Positions 40,833-49,313 of a DNA stretch of 64,000 nt are shown here, piece after piece. The stretch comes from Actinomycetales bacterium Actino_02. Lineage in GTDB: Bacteria; Actinomycetota; Actinomycetes; Propionibacteriales; Propionibacteriaceae. The notes under the pieces were generated by a model that was not told where the DNA came from, made no database searches, and saw only the letters and a list, made by a program, of their open reading frames with translations. Each line of letters starts with the position of its first letter. The first letter of the stretch is position 1. The position numbers were made by a program, and so were the translations under genes. The DNA is taken from assembly GCA_001603275.1 (NCBI GenBank), contig LUYM01000006.1, forward strand, positions 124,001 through 188,000, in the 5' to 3' direction.

Positions 40833-42191
40833 TCAGGAGTTGGTCCCGTTCTCGATCATGCTGGACACGTTCGCGGCGATCGCGGCGAGGTAGTCGACGT
40901 CGGCGCGCTGGTAGCGCAGGGCTGTCTTGGACGATGTGTGCCCGCCGATGGCTTGGACGGCTTTGAGATTGCCTCCGGAGAGCCGGTAGCTCCAGGTGAG
41001 GCCGGTGACGCGGGTGCCGTGGAAGATGTAGCCGCCTTGGTCGGTGAGGAGTTCGCGGACCCGCTGGGACTCGTCGCTCTCGGGTTCACCGGTCGCCGCG
41101 GTGAGCTTGACCGCCTCGGCTTCGAGGTCGGCGGCAACCTGTGCGCAGGACTTCTTGAAGATCTTGAGCCAGGCAGCCGAGCGGATCGGATCACCGTCGG
41201 ACGCACGCCAGAACAGCAAACCTGAGCGCCCGATCTGGGTGTGGTCTCGCAGGTGTGCCTTCACGGCATCCAGGAGTGCTGCGGGGATCGGGAGAGTGCG
41301 CGAGGCAACGCCCTTGCGCGCGGTCTTCAGCGCACCAATCTCGACCTTGCCCTCGGCCTCCTTCACCGCGCGGGTCACGGTCACGGTCGGCATGTTGCCC
41401 CCGAGGCTGAAGTCGCGCCGTTGCAGGGCGCGGACCTCGCCGGAGCGGAGGCCAAGCACGCCGCCTAGCAGAACGCCGAGCCGCAGCCGCTCGGGCATTG
41501 CGTCGGCGACCCGGAACAGCACGGGTATTGGAAGTGGCGCCAGGTCGCGTTCGCGAGAAACCTGGGCGTGGGCAGCGGCCTTGACCTTCACTGGGTTGTT
41601 GTCGATGAGTTCGTCTTCGACGGCGGCGTTCATGATCGCTCGCAGCAGGTCGTAGGCCTGTCGGCAGGACGACTCTCGGGTCTTCACAGGTATGTTCTGC
41701 CACCAGGCACGAACATGAGCGCGGGTGAGTTCGGTGACCCGGATGCTGCCGATGCCGTGGGCGACGACGGACTCACCTTTCGTCATCCCGCGGCGGTTCG
41801 ATGTGGCGGGTTCGCCGAGGATGTAGTGCTTCAGAAGGCCCCGATACCGCTCGCGGGTGCCGGCAGAGAGGTCCTCTCGGTCGACGTACCGCAGCCCGTA
41901 CACCTCAATGGTCGGTAGGGCCTCAGCGGCTCGCCTTGCCCGCTCGGCCTCGATGCGCTCTTGCTCGAGCTGCTGGTAGCGCTCGAACGGAGGAGTCCAG
42001 GTGCCGCGATCGATCAGCTCGCGTTCTCGTCCCAGCCAAGCCCACGCGTCGCCGTTGGTGTCAAACGTCGACAGGGCTGTGAAACGCGTGCCCTCAGTTA
42101 CGCCCCAGATGCCTCCGTGAACGTACGACGCCTGATAGCGGCCGGATCGCGTCTGGCGGACCTTGCCCCAGTTTCGCCTGCTCTCAACCAT
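40833..42191 (-). CDS. int: Tyrosine integrase of the element
   Basis: A 452-aa phage-type integrase. The N-terminal arm-binding domain (RRNWGKVRQTRSGRYQASYVHGGIW) and SAM-like domain are followed by the catalytic core: LGLRSGEVRALQRRDF (Arg I), HGTRVTGLTWSYRLSGG (His/Arg), AIGGHTSSKTALRYQRADVDY (His and Tyr). The His box reads HGTR where HDLR is usual. It lies 22 bases from the nearest att-like copy and 194 bases from attR. It integrates the element into tRNA-Ser. Confidence 0.93.
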   Translation of the reverse strand: MVESRRNWGKVRQTRSGRYQASYVHGGIWGVTEGTRFTALSTFDTNGDAWAWLGRERELIDRGTWTPPFERYQQLEQERIEAERARRAAEALPTIEVYGLRYVDREDLSAGTRERYRGLLKHYILGEPATSNRRGMTKGESVVAHGIGSIRVTELTRAHVRAWWQNIPVKTRESSCRQAYDLLRAIMNAAVEDELIDNNPVKVKAAAHAQVSRERDLAPLPIPVLFRVADAMPERLRLGVLLGGVLGLRSGEVRALQRRDFSLGGNMPTVTVTRAVKEAEGKVEIGALKTARKGVASRTLPIPAALLDAVKAHLRDHTQIGRSGLLFWRASDGDPIRSAAWLKIFKKSCAQVAADLEAEAVKLTAATGEPESDESQRVRELLTDQGGYIFHGTRVTGLTWSYRLSGGNLKAVQAIGGHTSSKTALRYQRADVDYLAAIAANVSSMIENGTNS

Positions 42192-42213
42192 GTGTTACCA
42201 CCCCGTCTCGCGC

Positions 42214-42232
42214 ATCTCGTATCCTCCGCCAC
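42214..42232 (+). other. Partial third copy of the att core
   Basis: Nineteen bases (ATCTCGTATCCTCCGCCAC) match the 3' part of the tRNA-Ser core and also match 42394-42412, including two bases beyond the attL match. It lies directly upstream of the integrase start. Confidence 0.75.
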
Positions 42233-42250
42233 GCTCAACACCGCTTTTTC

Positions 42251-42272
42251 GTGCCCCGAAAGTGCCCCGAAA
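42251..42272 (+). repeat. Tandem 11-bp direct repeat between the two right-hand att copies
   Basis: GTGCCCCGAAA occurs twice in succession at 42251-42261 and 42262-42272. Like the tandem 11-mer near attL, it could be an arm-type integrase site. The remaining sequence to 42385 shows no gene. Confidence 0.6.
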
Positions 42273-42385
42273 GTTCGTCTGTATACCTATGAGGGGCTAG
42301 GCACTCCGGCGCAATGTGCGCGCAAAAGACCTAGTCAAAGGCCATTTTACGCCTCGGGCTAGGCGATCGCAACGAGACGGCCGTA

Positions 42386-42409
42386 GAGTTCGAATCTCGT
42401 ATCCTCCGC
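42386..42409 (+). other. attR: 24-bp direct repeat of the tRNA-Ser 3' end
   Basis: It is identical over 24 bases to 11157-11180 and marks the right end of the element. The bases after it (CACTTGG...) should be the original neighbours of tRNA-Ser. From here to 42593 there is no gene with a start signal. Confidence 0.92.
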
Positions 42410-42593
42410 CACTTGGCTAGGGAGGCGTGCTCCGACCACGGGAGAAGCGCTTCAGGCTTCTGGCCCAGCTGCTGTTCGCGGAGGGCGTCCCAATCGCAAC
42501 CGGGCCAGGGTCAGTCGCCCACCTCCACGCAAGGACTAATCCGCCCCGCAGCAACCCACGCGGGGTGTGCCGGCGAGAGCCGCCCGTGGTGGC

Positions 42594-43247
42594 CTAGGCC
42601 CAGATCGGTGCTGGTGCACCGAGATGTGAAGCGAGAGCATCACCGGTGAGCCCGACCACGCGCTTGAAGAACGCTAGGCACTGCTCGGCGTCGACCAGAC
42701 GGAGCGGCGGGTCCGCGAGTGGGCTGGCGGAAGCACGAACTGACTGGAGGACATGGACCGCTGGAAGGTGCTCATGTCCGTGGGCGATCGCGTGACGCAC
42801 CTTGAGCCACTGGTCGATCCTGGCTTCGACATCAGACGGTTGCACGGTAATCGATCCCTGACCGCGACCACCAGCCTGACGCCAAGCCCAGTGCTGCCGT
42901 GGGTCGAAACCCACTCCTTGGAGAAGCCGACGCGTGTTCTGCGCGTTCGGAGTGGAGAAGGCGCCCACTTCCGACTGAACGCGGCCGACAATGACCTTGT
43001 AAGCGGGCAGGAATGGATCCGCCGCTGGTGGTTCCGACATTGCTGCGCAGCTCAACACCATGTCTTGGACGGCGGCCTGCCAAGTCGCAACGGTGATCAC
43101 CACCACCGCCCGGTTGATTGAGGTCTCTTGAGTGCGACGTCCGCGCCCGCCGCCGCCGGCATGCCGGTGCACCGAGACCAGGTTGTCGGCGTGCACGATC
43201 GCGCGACGGAAGTTCGCCGCTGCCTGGTTCAGGTCCACGACCCACAT
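42594..43247 (-). CDS. HEPN-domain protein (RiboL-PSP-HEPN type)
   Basis: A 217-aa protein resembling the RiboL-PSP-HEPN family. RAVVVITVATWQAAVQDMVL is the first HEPN helix, and WLKVRHAIAHGHEHLP near residue 155 holds the R-x4-H ribonuclease motif (RHAIAH). HEPN proteins are metal-independent RNases used in toxin and anti-phage systems. No MNT-type antitoxin partner is beside it. It stands alone just outside attR. The start is ATG 43247 with a weak ribosome site. Confidence 0.75.
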   Translation of the reverse strand: MWVVDLNQAAANFRRAIVHADNLVSVHRHAGGGGRGRRTQETSINRAVVVITVATWQAAVQDMVLSCAAMSEPPAADPFLPAYKVIVGRVQSEVGAFSTPNAQNTRRLLQGVGFDPRQHWAWRQAGGRGQGSITVQPSDVEARIDQWLKVRHAIAHGHEHLPAVHVLQSVRASASPLADPPLRLVDAEQCLAFFKRVVGLTGDALASHLGAPAPIWA

Positions 43248-43722
43248 GATGCCAGCGGACGGGGAGTTGGATCGATCGTGTCAGAGTTCGTCCCGGAGGC
43301 AGGGTCAAGCATCGCGCGGCGTCCGTAGCGGTGGTACCTCGGTGCATGCACCGAGGCCGACCTGGCCACCCGCGCTGGCCTGGAAAGTGCCGCCCGTGTG
43401 GTGGCTGACCCGACGCCGGGCCGGCCGCAGGAATCCAGGGCTCGTCGTCCCGTCGGAAGTAGGGCCTTCGACTCAGCCTGCCCGAGGGAAGCCCGCTTGA
43501 GACTCCGTACCGCGGCTGTCACAGACTCATGCTGGTCGTTAAGGACTTCATGACGAGCCGTCTTGTGCATACCGAGGTCCTCGTCAGGTTCATGTCAGGA
43601 GCCTTCGACGCCGTGCCCCCCCGCTCGCATCGAGCCAGTAATCGCCACATCCCGCTCCCACCCGCGACGGCTCTTGGCCTGAAGGCGCGAGATCCAGCGC
43701 ATGAGGCGGTCCGCAGGGCAAG
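43248..43722. other. Gap between the HEPN gene and the 448-aa gene
   Basis: A 475-base stretch with no supported gene, RNA or repeat. It contains the divergent promoter regions of the two flanking genes. Confidence 0.4.
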
Positions 43723-45069
43723 ATGTCCTCTGTGATCACCCCGCCGCCATCACCAACCAACGACGCGAGGTTGGGCAGGGCTCTGTTTTTTGTGCACAAG
43801 CAGCTCGCGGCCATTAACGAACCGGTAGTCAAGGCCAAGTTGGGGCAGCTAGCGGCAGCCGCGGACGCCATGGACTTCGCCGTTCGGCTCCGGGGCTTCG
43901 GAACGAACCTCAGCGCTGATATGGCCATCGAGTTCGCGACCCTCGCGGGCATAGGGTCGCATCGGCTTCAGCACGAAGTGCTGCCCACTCTCAAGCGGGC
44001 GGATCTAGTCGACTACTCCTGGGGTGCCGACGGGAGGCTGGCTTCGATCGAGGAGTTCGTCGGCCTAAGCGGACGAGTAATCGACCAAGCACTCCGCGTG
44101 CTGAGCGAATACAATCCTACGGAGCTGGAGCAGGCAGTTCTTCACAGCACCGAAATCGCAAGTTGGGCACCGTTGACCCGGTCACAGCATGCGGACCAGA
44201 TCTCGCGGAGAGGCTATGTCGATGAAGTCGCCGACGCAGCGCTTGCTCTGACGCTCGCTTCGGGGATCAACTGCAAGGTGCCATCGGCGGCGCTTGTCGA
44301 GGATGTGGTCTACAACCCCAACGTCTGGGGAGGCGGAGCGCAGGCAGTCGACATTGCGGGCTTTCTGCGGTCGCTGCCCAGCAACGAGCGAGACTCGTTG
44401 CTCGGCATGTGTGAGTTGGCATCTGCCAGGCCGGGGCTAGCGCTCAACAACTATGGCGCATTCGACTCCTCGATCCTCAAGTCCGCTCGAAAGGTAGGGC
44501 TCCTGCAGGCCGTCACGGTGAAATCGAGCGCTGCCGGTGCCTCACCACAGACGTACGTCTTCTCGCCGATTCAGGAGTCGCAGGACGACCGTCTCCTAAC
44601 GACGGAAGCACTGCACCAGCGGAAGCTCTTCGTTGCCCACATTCTCTACGGTCATGAGAAGGCAGCGACGGGCATGGGGCGTATCCAGAGCCCCACCGTT
44701 CTCGTGAATGCGCTGGTGAATCGGGGCTCTGTCGGTCCGGCAACGAACATCTCGACCGACTATCACCTGCTGGAGGCCCACGGAATCGTTTCTGTACGAT
44801 CTGGTTCCGGCGGGCGGGCCTATCTGGACGCCGTGAAGACTGAGATCATTGAGGGTGGCCTTGCGTGGCTCCAGGCATCACAATCCGCGGAGTCCGGCGT
44901 GAAAGGTTCGCTAGAGCCGTTGCGTCCCCCGTCGAAATGGAAGACGCCAGAGGCGGACCGAGCAGAGATCGGGGATCAGCGGGAAGCTGACGAGATCACC
45001 GGCGCAGCGATACTTAAGCTTCGAGAAGCTCGACAGGAGGCCCAGCGTGTTGCCCGATTCGACTTCTGA
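43723..45069 (+). CDS. Unrecognised 448-aa winged-helix-like protein (partner of a PD-(D/E)XK protein)
   Basis: No family recognised. The protein looks built from several helix-rich, winged-helix-like units: FATLAGIGSHRLQHEVLPTLKRADLVDYSW near residue 70, YGAFDSSILKSARKVGLLQAV near 245, and HILYGHEKAATGMGRIQSPTVLVNALVNRGSVGPATNI... TDYHLLEAHGIVSVRSGSGGRAYL near 305-365. The last unit is the clearest: a conserved-looking TDYxLLExxGIVxV wing. The gene overlaps the next one by 23 bases. It may be the DNA-binding or specificity part of a two-protein nuclease system. Confidence 0.7.
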   Translation: MSSVITPPPSPTNDARLGRALFFVHKQLAAINEPVVKAKLGQLAAAADAMDFAVRLRGFGTNLSADMAIEFATLAGIGSHRLQHEVLPTLKRADLVDYSWGADGRLASIEEFVGLSGRVIDQALRVLSEYNPTELEQAVLHSTEIASWAPLTRSQHADQISRRGYVDEVADAALALTLASGINCKVPSAALVEDVVYNPNVWGGGAQAVDIAGFLRSLPSNERDSLLGMCELASARPGLALNNYGAFDSSILKSARKVGLLQAVTVKSSAAGASPQTYVFSPIQESQDDRLLTTEALHQRKLFVAHILYGHEKAATGMGRIQSPTVLVNALVNRGSVGPATNISTDYHLLEAHGIVSVRSGSGGRAYLDAVKTEIIEGGLAWLQASQSAESGVKGSLEPLRPPSKWKTPEADRAEIGDQREADEITGAAILKLREARQEAQRVARFDF

Positions 45070-46348
45070 GCAGAACTCTTTGCCAATGGATGATCTGGTT
45101 GCCCCCGGCGGCGCTTCGGCTGGAACGAGAGGCAGTGGTCGCTCACGCCTTTCTCGGCTTGAGCCTCGAGCTCCCGCTGCAGCCAGCGTTACGGGTCGCC
45201 GCCTTGAGCATGCAGCTCCCGCGAAGCTCAGTGCCGGCGCCGAGCTTGAGATGCGGCTCGCCCGGATGTGCTTCTGGCAGGGGAGTTACGCAAGGGCTGG
45301 GGTCGACCTTCAGCGCCACTACCATCCGGATCCGTTGCTGATTACGGACCTGGATCTTCTGGCGTACTCGTTCACCCCGCAGATGAAGTCCGTCAAGTTG
45401 ATCGGGGAGGCGAAGAGCGGGATCGGGAAGTCGGCCCCAAAGCCACTGGACCGCGTCATCTGGTTGGCTGGGTTACAGCGAATCGTCCGCGCTGACCACG
45501 CGATCTTGCTGACCGCCACGCCACCGTCCGAGAGGGTTCGTGACCTTGCTAGGTCGCTCGACGTCGCCGCGCTTAGCACCGGCGATCTAGGAAGATGGGA
45601 GCAACGAGACCTCGCTGAAATTCAGCAAAACGCTGGAAGCCAGGGCCCGGAAGCATGGCAGGCGACTGCATCCACTCATTTCGCAGTGAAGAAGGAGCCA
45701 GTTCTCGAGCGCGCATTCTGGGCGCTCAGGTCGGAGATCTGGTTCGTATCTCCGTGGCAGGCAACGAAGCGCTGCGTCGGGATCATCGCCGAGCTTCGAA
45801 AGTGGTGGACGCCAACGCTCGACGATGACGACCAGGCGGCGCTGCGCTGGCTGTACGCGGAAGCGATCTCTGTGCTCGGGCTCCAGATCGTCATGCTCGT
45901 AAGTCTGGCTCGGTCAACCGATCCCCGAGACTGGCGCCAGCAGGTGGAGGACCGCTTGGCCGAAGGGCTCGTTCCGGCTCACGCGATGCGAACGCTATCG
46001 AAAGCAGTTGACATGTTTGTTGCTCGGGCACTGTCGGCTGCTGGTGCTGATGCCACGCTGAAGGCGGAGTCTGTCGGTGCCTTCGAGCCTGCACCCCCAC
46101 CCTGGACTGAGCAACTTGTCGAGCTGATCGACCGACTCGCAGAAGAGTCGACGCTGGGTGAGTTGCCCCGCCATATCGACTTGGTGATTCACGAGCGATT
46201 GGTGAAGCGAAGACACATTGCACCGGATCTTCTGCAACTCTGCGGCCACGACCTCGCATCTGGCGAGCGACACCGTCGTTGGCTCGCCGCATTCCTGCGC
46301 TCCGCCGCAGAGATACCAGATGCCGTCAACAAGGCCCTCACGGCATGA
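45047..46348 (+). CDS. Unrecognised 433-aa protein with a PD-(D/E)XK-like site
   Basis: No family recognised as a whole. At about residues 70-125 the run LEMRLARMCFWQGSYARAGVDLQ..., PLLITDLDLLAYSF and VKLIGEAKSGIGK gives a D-x(n)-ExK arrangement (TDLD...GEAK) typical of restriction-like nucleases. About 300 helical residues follow. Start GTG 45047 has AGGAGG 7 bases upstream and lies inside the end of the partner gene, so the two are translated together. The pair is a candidate nuclease system. Confidence 0.7.
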   Translation: MLPDSTSEQNSLPMDDLVAPGGASAGTRGSGRSRLSRLEPRAPAAASVTGRRLEHAAPAKLSAGAELEMRLARMCFWQGSYARAGVDLQRHYHPDPLLITDLDLLAYSFTPQMKSVKLIGEAKSGIGKSAPKPLDRVIWLAGLQRIVRADHAILLTATPPSERVRDLARSLDVAALSTGDLGRWEQRDLAEIQQNAGSQGPEAWQATASTHFAVKKEPVLERAFWALRSEIWFVSPWQATKRCVGIIAELRKWWTPTLDDDDQAALRWLYAEAISVLGLQIVMLVSLARSTDPRDWRQQVEDRLAEGLVPAHAMRTLSKAVDMFVARALSAAGADATLKAESVGAFEPAPPPWTEQLVELIDRLAEESTLGELPRHIDLVIHERLVKRRHIAPDLLQLCGHDLASGERHRRWLAAFLRSAAEIPDAVNKALTA

Positions 46349-46658
46349 AGGCCTCCTGGAGGCGGGGCTCTTCGCCGGGCATCAATCGGCTCACGGTTGC
46401 GCGCTGAGGCCGGACGTCCAGATCGGCGACGAGGTGTTGCAGATCGCCCAGCTGACCCTTCTGGCTTCTGCGTAGACCGCCGGACGCTGAGGTGAATCAC
46501 AGCCGTTCGATGGGAGGCGTCGTTTGACCCCTGTGACGGGCTTGTGCAAACCTCGCGACCTCGGCCGTCGGTTGGCGTGGACGGCCTCCGGTCGGGTGGC
46601 GAGGCTGTCGTCCCCAGTCTGACGAGTTCGCACCGCGGTCTTGCGCCATAATGACTGC
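46349..46658. other. Gap with the promoter of the DUF488 gene
   Basis: No gene is supported. CATAAT at 46647-46652 lies 7 bases before the ATG at 46659, so it may be the -10 of a leaderless DUF488 message. Confidence 0.45.
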
Positions 46659-47099
46659 ATGAGCGGACCTCCCCAACTTGTGAGCATCGGCTACGAGGGC
46701 AGGGACTTGAGCCAACTCGTGCGCGCTCTTCAGAGTTGCGATGTTCAGATGCTGATCGACGTCCGTCTGACCCCGATATCCAGAAAGCGGGGGCTCTCTA
46801 AGTCGGCCCTCCGTGACGCGCTTGGCGCGGCCGGGATCGGCTATGTACATCACCGAGAGCTCGGAAACCCGAAGGACAACCGTGAGGCCTTTCGGCACGG
46901 CTCCACTCAATCCCGGATGCTGTTCCGGCAACTACTTGAGTCGGATGAGGCCATGGGTGCGATTCGCCACGTGACCGAACTCCTCGATGAGGGCACCGTG
47001 GCCCTGTTGTGCTTCGAACGTGACCATTCCCAGTGTCACCGTGGAATAGTCGCGGACGTTATTGCCGAGGAGATGCCGGTGGAACTGACCTGCGTCTAG
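46659..47099 (+). CDS. DUF488 domain protein
   Basis: A 146-aa protein of the DUF488 family: LVSIGYEGRDLSQLVRALQSCDVQMLIDVRLTPISRKRGLSKSAL, HHRELGNPKDNRE, and VALLCFERDHSQCHRGIVADVI with the conserved CxE(x)xxxxCHR motif. The biochemical role is unknown, but it recurs in clusters with DNA-modification or defence genes. The start is ATG 46659 and not TTG 46641, because the family begins four residues later. It ends in a 4-base convergent overlap with the next gene. Confidence 0.88.
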   Translation: MSGPPQLVSIGYEGRDLSQLVRALQSCDVQMLIDVRLTPISRKRGLSKSALRDALGAAGIGYVHHRELGNPKDNREAFRHGSTQSRMLFRQLLESDEAMGAIRHVTELLDEGTVALLCFERDHSQCHRGIVADVIAEEMPVELTCV

Positions 47100-47920
47100 G
47101 TCTTCCGGGGGTACCAGACGCCAAGCCCCATGAAGGATTGAGGGTGTAGCAGCTGGTTCCCAACGAAAAGGTGGGCATCCTTGTCTTCAGAAAAGAGCCC
47201 CTGCCACTTTGCGCGCAGGCGTTCGGGGATCTCGTCCGCTGGGTAACGAAGTGACCAGGCACGACCAGCCTGTCCGACCTCCCAGTCGATCAGCGACTGG
47301 TCGTGCCCCTTGCAGGCTGGATCTGTGCAGGAGTACCGAACGCGCATGTCGTAGGGCTGTGGTTCGAGTTCATTGCGGACGTAATCCTCATCGAAGAGCG
47401 TTGGCATTGCTGCCCGGGCCACCTTCTGCTGCTGTGCTCGATTCCAGGGCTTCCCCTTGGTGACGCTCACTTGCGGATTCAAGGGCTTGACTAGCCCGAG
47501 TGAGGGGCCCAGCGTGTGAGGTGGAAGGTGCTTGTTTGCGCTGATCAACGCACAGGTTGTGGTGGCGCCCACCAGAGAACCCAGCATCTCGCGACGCCTA
47601 GTCCACCTTCCTCGCTGCGAATCGATGACCTCGCCCGAGATGAGGCGTGAGATGTCAGGGGTGTACGACTCTGATCGGATGTCCTTGGCGCCGCGTGAGC
47701 GTATCGGGACCTCCACAATCTGGTACTTCTTGAATTGCAGGTCGTAGTCGAGCAGGCGGTAGGAGATTGGGTAGAGCCGTACCCACTCCGGTTGCGGCGT
47801 ATCAAGACGCACGCCAGCTGTGCACACTGTCTCGAGGTGCCGCTCGGACGGCGTCGGGTAGGTCTTCGCGGTGATGAGGATGCGGGCCTTCACCATTCCT
47901 TGGGGTGCCTGAGTACTCAT
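47096..47920 (-). CDS. Unrecognised 274-aa protein beside DUF488
   Basis: No family recognised. The N-terminus reads MVKARILITAKTYPTPSERHLETVCTAGV with a PEWVRLYPISYRLLDYDLQFKKYQIVEVPI strand region. Near residue 210, RYSCTDPACKGHDQSLIDWEVGQ holds a C-x4-C-x2-H pattern that may bind metal. GAGGGAG precedes ATG 47920. Its 3' end meets the DUF488 gene with a 4-base overlap, and its start is 103 bases from the Nmad2 gene. It probably belongs to the same functional cluster. Confidence 0.65.
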   Translation of the reverse strand: MSTQAPQGMVKARILITAKTYPTPSERHLETVCTAGVRLDTPQPEWVRLYPISYRLLDYDLQFKKYQIVEVPIRSRGAKDIRSESYTPDISRLISGEVIDSQRGRWTRRREMLGSLVGATTTCALISANKHLPPHTLGPSLGLVKPLNPQVSVTKGKPWNRAQQQKVARAAMPTLFDEDYVRNELEPQPYDMRVRYSCTDPACKGHDQSLIDWEVGQAGRAWSLRYPADEIPERLRAKWQGLFSEDKDAHLFVGNQLLHPQSFMGLGVWYPRKT

Positions 47921-48023
47921 GCGTCTCCCTCGATCATGATGAGACCCATAATGTCGAAGTGCGGGGTCCGCGTCAGGTATTGCGCAGAGGAACCTCGCCG
48001 CGCCGCGCTGTCAGTATTGGGAC

Positions 48024-48779
48024 ATGCCCGACGATCCGCAAAAAGCTCCGGCGAACTCGATCCGGGCGGATGCGCTCTACAGCTACGTGGCGGCGACTGA
48101 CTCGGGGTTCGCGCCCAATCCGTTCTTCGGGGTGTGCACGCTGGCGTGCTGCAAGCCCGCGATCCGCAGGGCGATAGGCGAGCGGCTGATGCGGCAGTCG
48201 GGGCGATCCGACCTTGCCGAATTGAGGCGCGTTGAGCCGGGCTATATCCGGGCGCAGAACATCTGGGTGGTCGGGCTGGCCGGTGCTGGGCTGCGAGATC
48301 GTCCGCGCCGGTCGATCGTGTACCTGATGCAGATCACCGACGTCCTCGACTTCGCTTCCTACTACGAGGAGTATCCGCGGAAGCGTCCGAGTCGGTCGCC
48401 GTCGCTCACCTCGGCTGATCCGGTCTGGCACGGGGACGCGATCTACGACGGCAACGATCCGGCCACCGCGACGCAGCTGACTCCGTGTGCGCACTCCAAG
48501 GGTGACGACGAGGACGAGGGGAACAAGTATCACGACCTCGGTGGCCGCTACGTTCTGGTGTCGGACCACTTCATCTACTTCGGTGCCGACGCACCCTGCC
48601 TGCCGATCGAGGAGAAGCTGCATCACGGTAGGGGGCACCGCTCGAATCACAGCCCGGAGGCCATCGCCGAGCTCGAGGAGCTGCTCAATGGGGAATGGGC
48701 GGAGCTGCTCGGCCACACGGAGGTTCGCCCCCTTTACGTGCTGAAAGATCGAAGCTGCGGATGTGGGTGCGCCAAGTGA
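48024..48779 (+). CDS. Nucleotide-modification-associated domain 2 (Nmad2) protein
   Basis: A 251-aa protein that matches the Nmad2 family: ALYSYVAATDSGFAPNPFFGVCTLACCKPAIRR at about residues 14-46, IWVVGLAGAG, IVYLMQITDVLDFASYYEEYP, and GDAIYDG. Nmad domains were named for their association with base-modification clusters, but the reaction is unknown. A Cys-rich tail (CGCGCAK) closes the protein. TCAGTATTG just before the ATG may be a -10 and suggests a leaderless message. Confidence 0.82.
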   Translation: MPDDPQKAPANSIRADALYSYVAATDSGFAPNPFFGVCTLACCKPAIRRAIGERLMRQSGRSDLAELRRVEPGYIRAQNIWVVGLAGAGLRDRPRRSIVYLMQITDVLDFASYYEEYPRKRPSRSPSLTSADPVWHGDAIYDGNDPATATQLTPCAHSKGDDEDEGNKYHDLGGRYVLVSDHFIYFGADAPCLPIEEKLHHGRGHRSNHSPEAIAELEELLNGEWAELLGHTEVRPLYVLKDRSCGCGCAK

Positions 48780-49313
48780 AGGCCGTGCTCCCGCAAGGGC
48801 TTCGACTCCCAGTGCGGGCGCATCCCCAGCCCGATCCTGCTGGATTAGGCGGCTGCTTGAGTTGCCAATCCTGGCAGTCTGTTCCGGCCGCCGCCTTCCG
48901 ACTCCAGGTCGGTCTTTCGCTGCTATACCCGCTCCTCGTCACAGCTTGGTCGTGTCTCCTTGCGGGGATGGCCGGAAAGCCGATGGGATGGGCGTCGGTG
49001 AGGCGCTCGGCCGTCGGCAGCGCTTTCTAGCGCGCCGAACCTGCCTTCGATAGGTGGGCGGATGGTCTCAACGTCTTGCTCGAGGACTTCATCGACGAGA
49101 GGGATCTGATGGGTAGAGCCAGCGCCAGCATTCCCGAGTTGCCGGGATGGGAGAAGTTCTGTCGCGAGGCCAAGTTGACGGGGGGCGGGGCACTCGCGGA
49201 CGGAGTGCCGGCCCGCTTCCACGCCCGGGGGCGGCACCGCACGCGCTTCCGCGGGATGTCGGTGCTCGGCAGATGCTGGAGCTTGTCCTGGCCGGGAACC
49301 TGGTGTGCCTGTC
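48780..49313. other. Gap, possible remnant ORF at 49076-49321
   Basis: A 534-base stretch without a convincing gene. A plus-strand frame contains LLEDFIDERDLMGRASASIPELPGWEKFCREAKL (about 49070-49170), which looks protein-like. It has no ribosome site and turns into low-complexity Arg/Gly sequence, so it is probably the remains of a gene. Confidence 0.35.

Larger units (their letters stand above)
11181..42409. mobile_element. 31.2-kb integrative element (defence island) in tRNA-Ser
   Basis: The element is bounded by the 24-bp repeat at 11157-11180 and 42386-42409. An excisionase-like gene is the first gene on the left and a tyrosine integrase the last on the right, so int and xis would sit on either side of attP in the circle. 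Cargo in order: ArdC, split YhcG with an inserted metal-resistance transposon, type III RM, Wadjet, IS256 remnant, Qat, unknown 532-aa gene. No relaxase, type IV secretion, FtsK/Tra or phage structural gene is seen, so any transfer would need help from outside. Confidence 0.9.

Noticed and set aside
11181-42409. Conjugative element or prophage
   Set aside because: No relaxase, VirB4/VirD4, FtsK/TraB, replication, capsid or terminase gene is visible in any frame.
42413-42593. A short frame ending in RRFRLLAQLLFAEGVPIATG-like sequence
   Set aside because: There is no start or ribosome site and the sequence is too short to assign.
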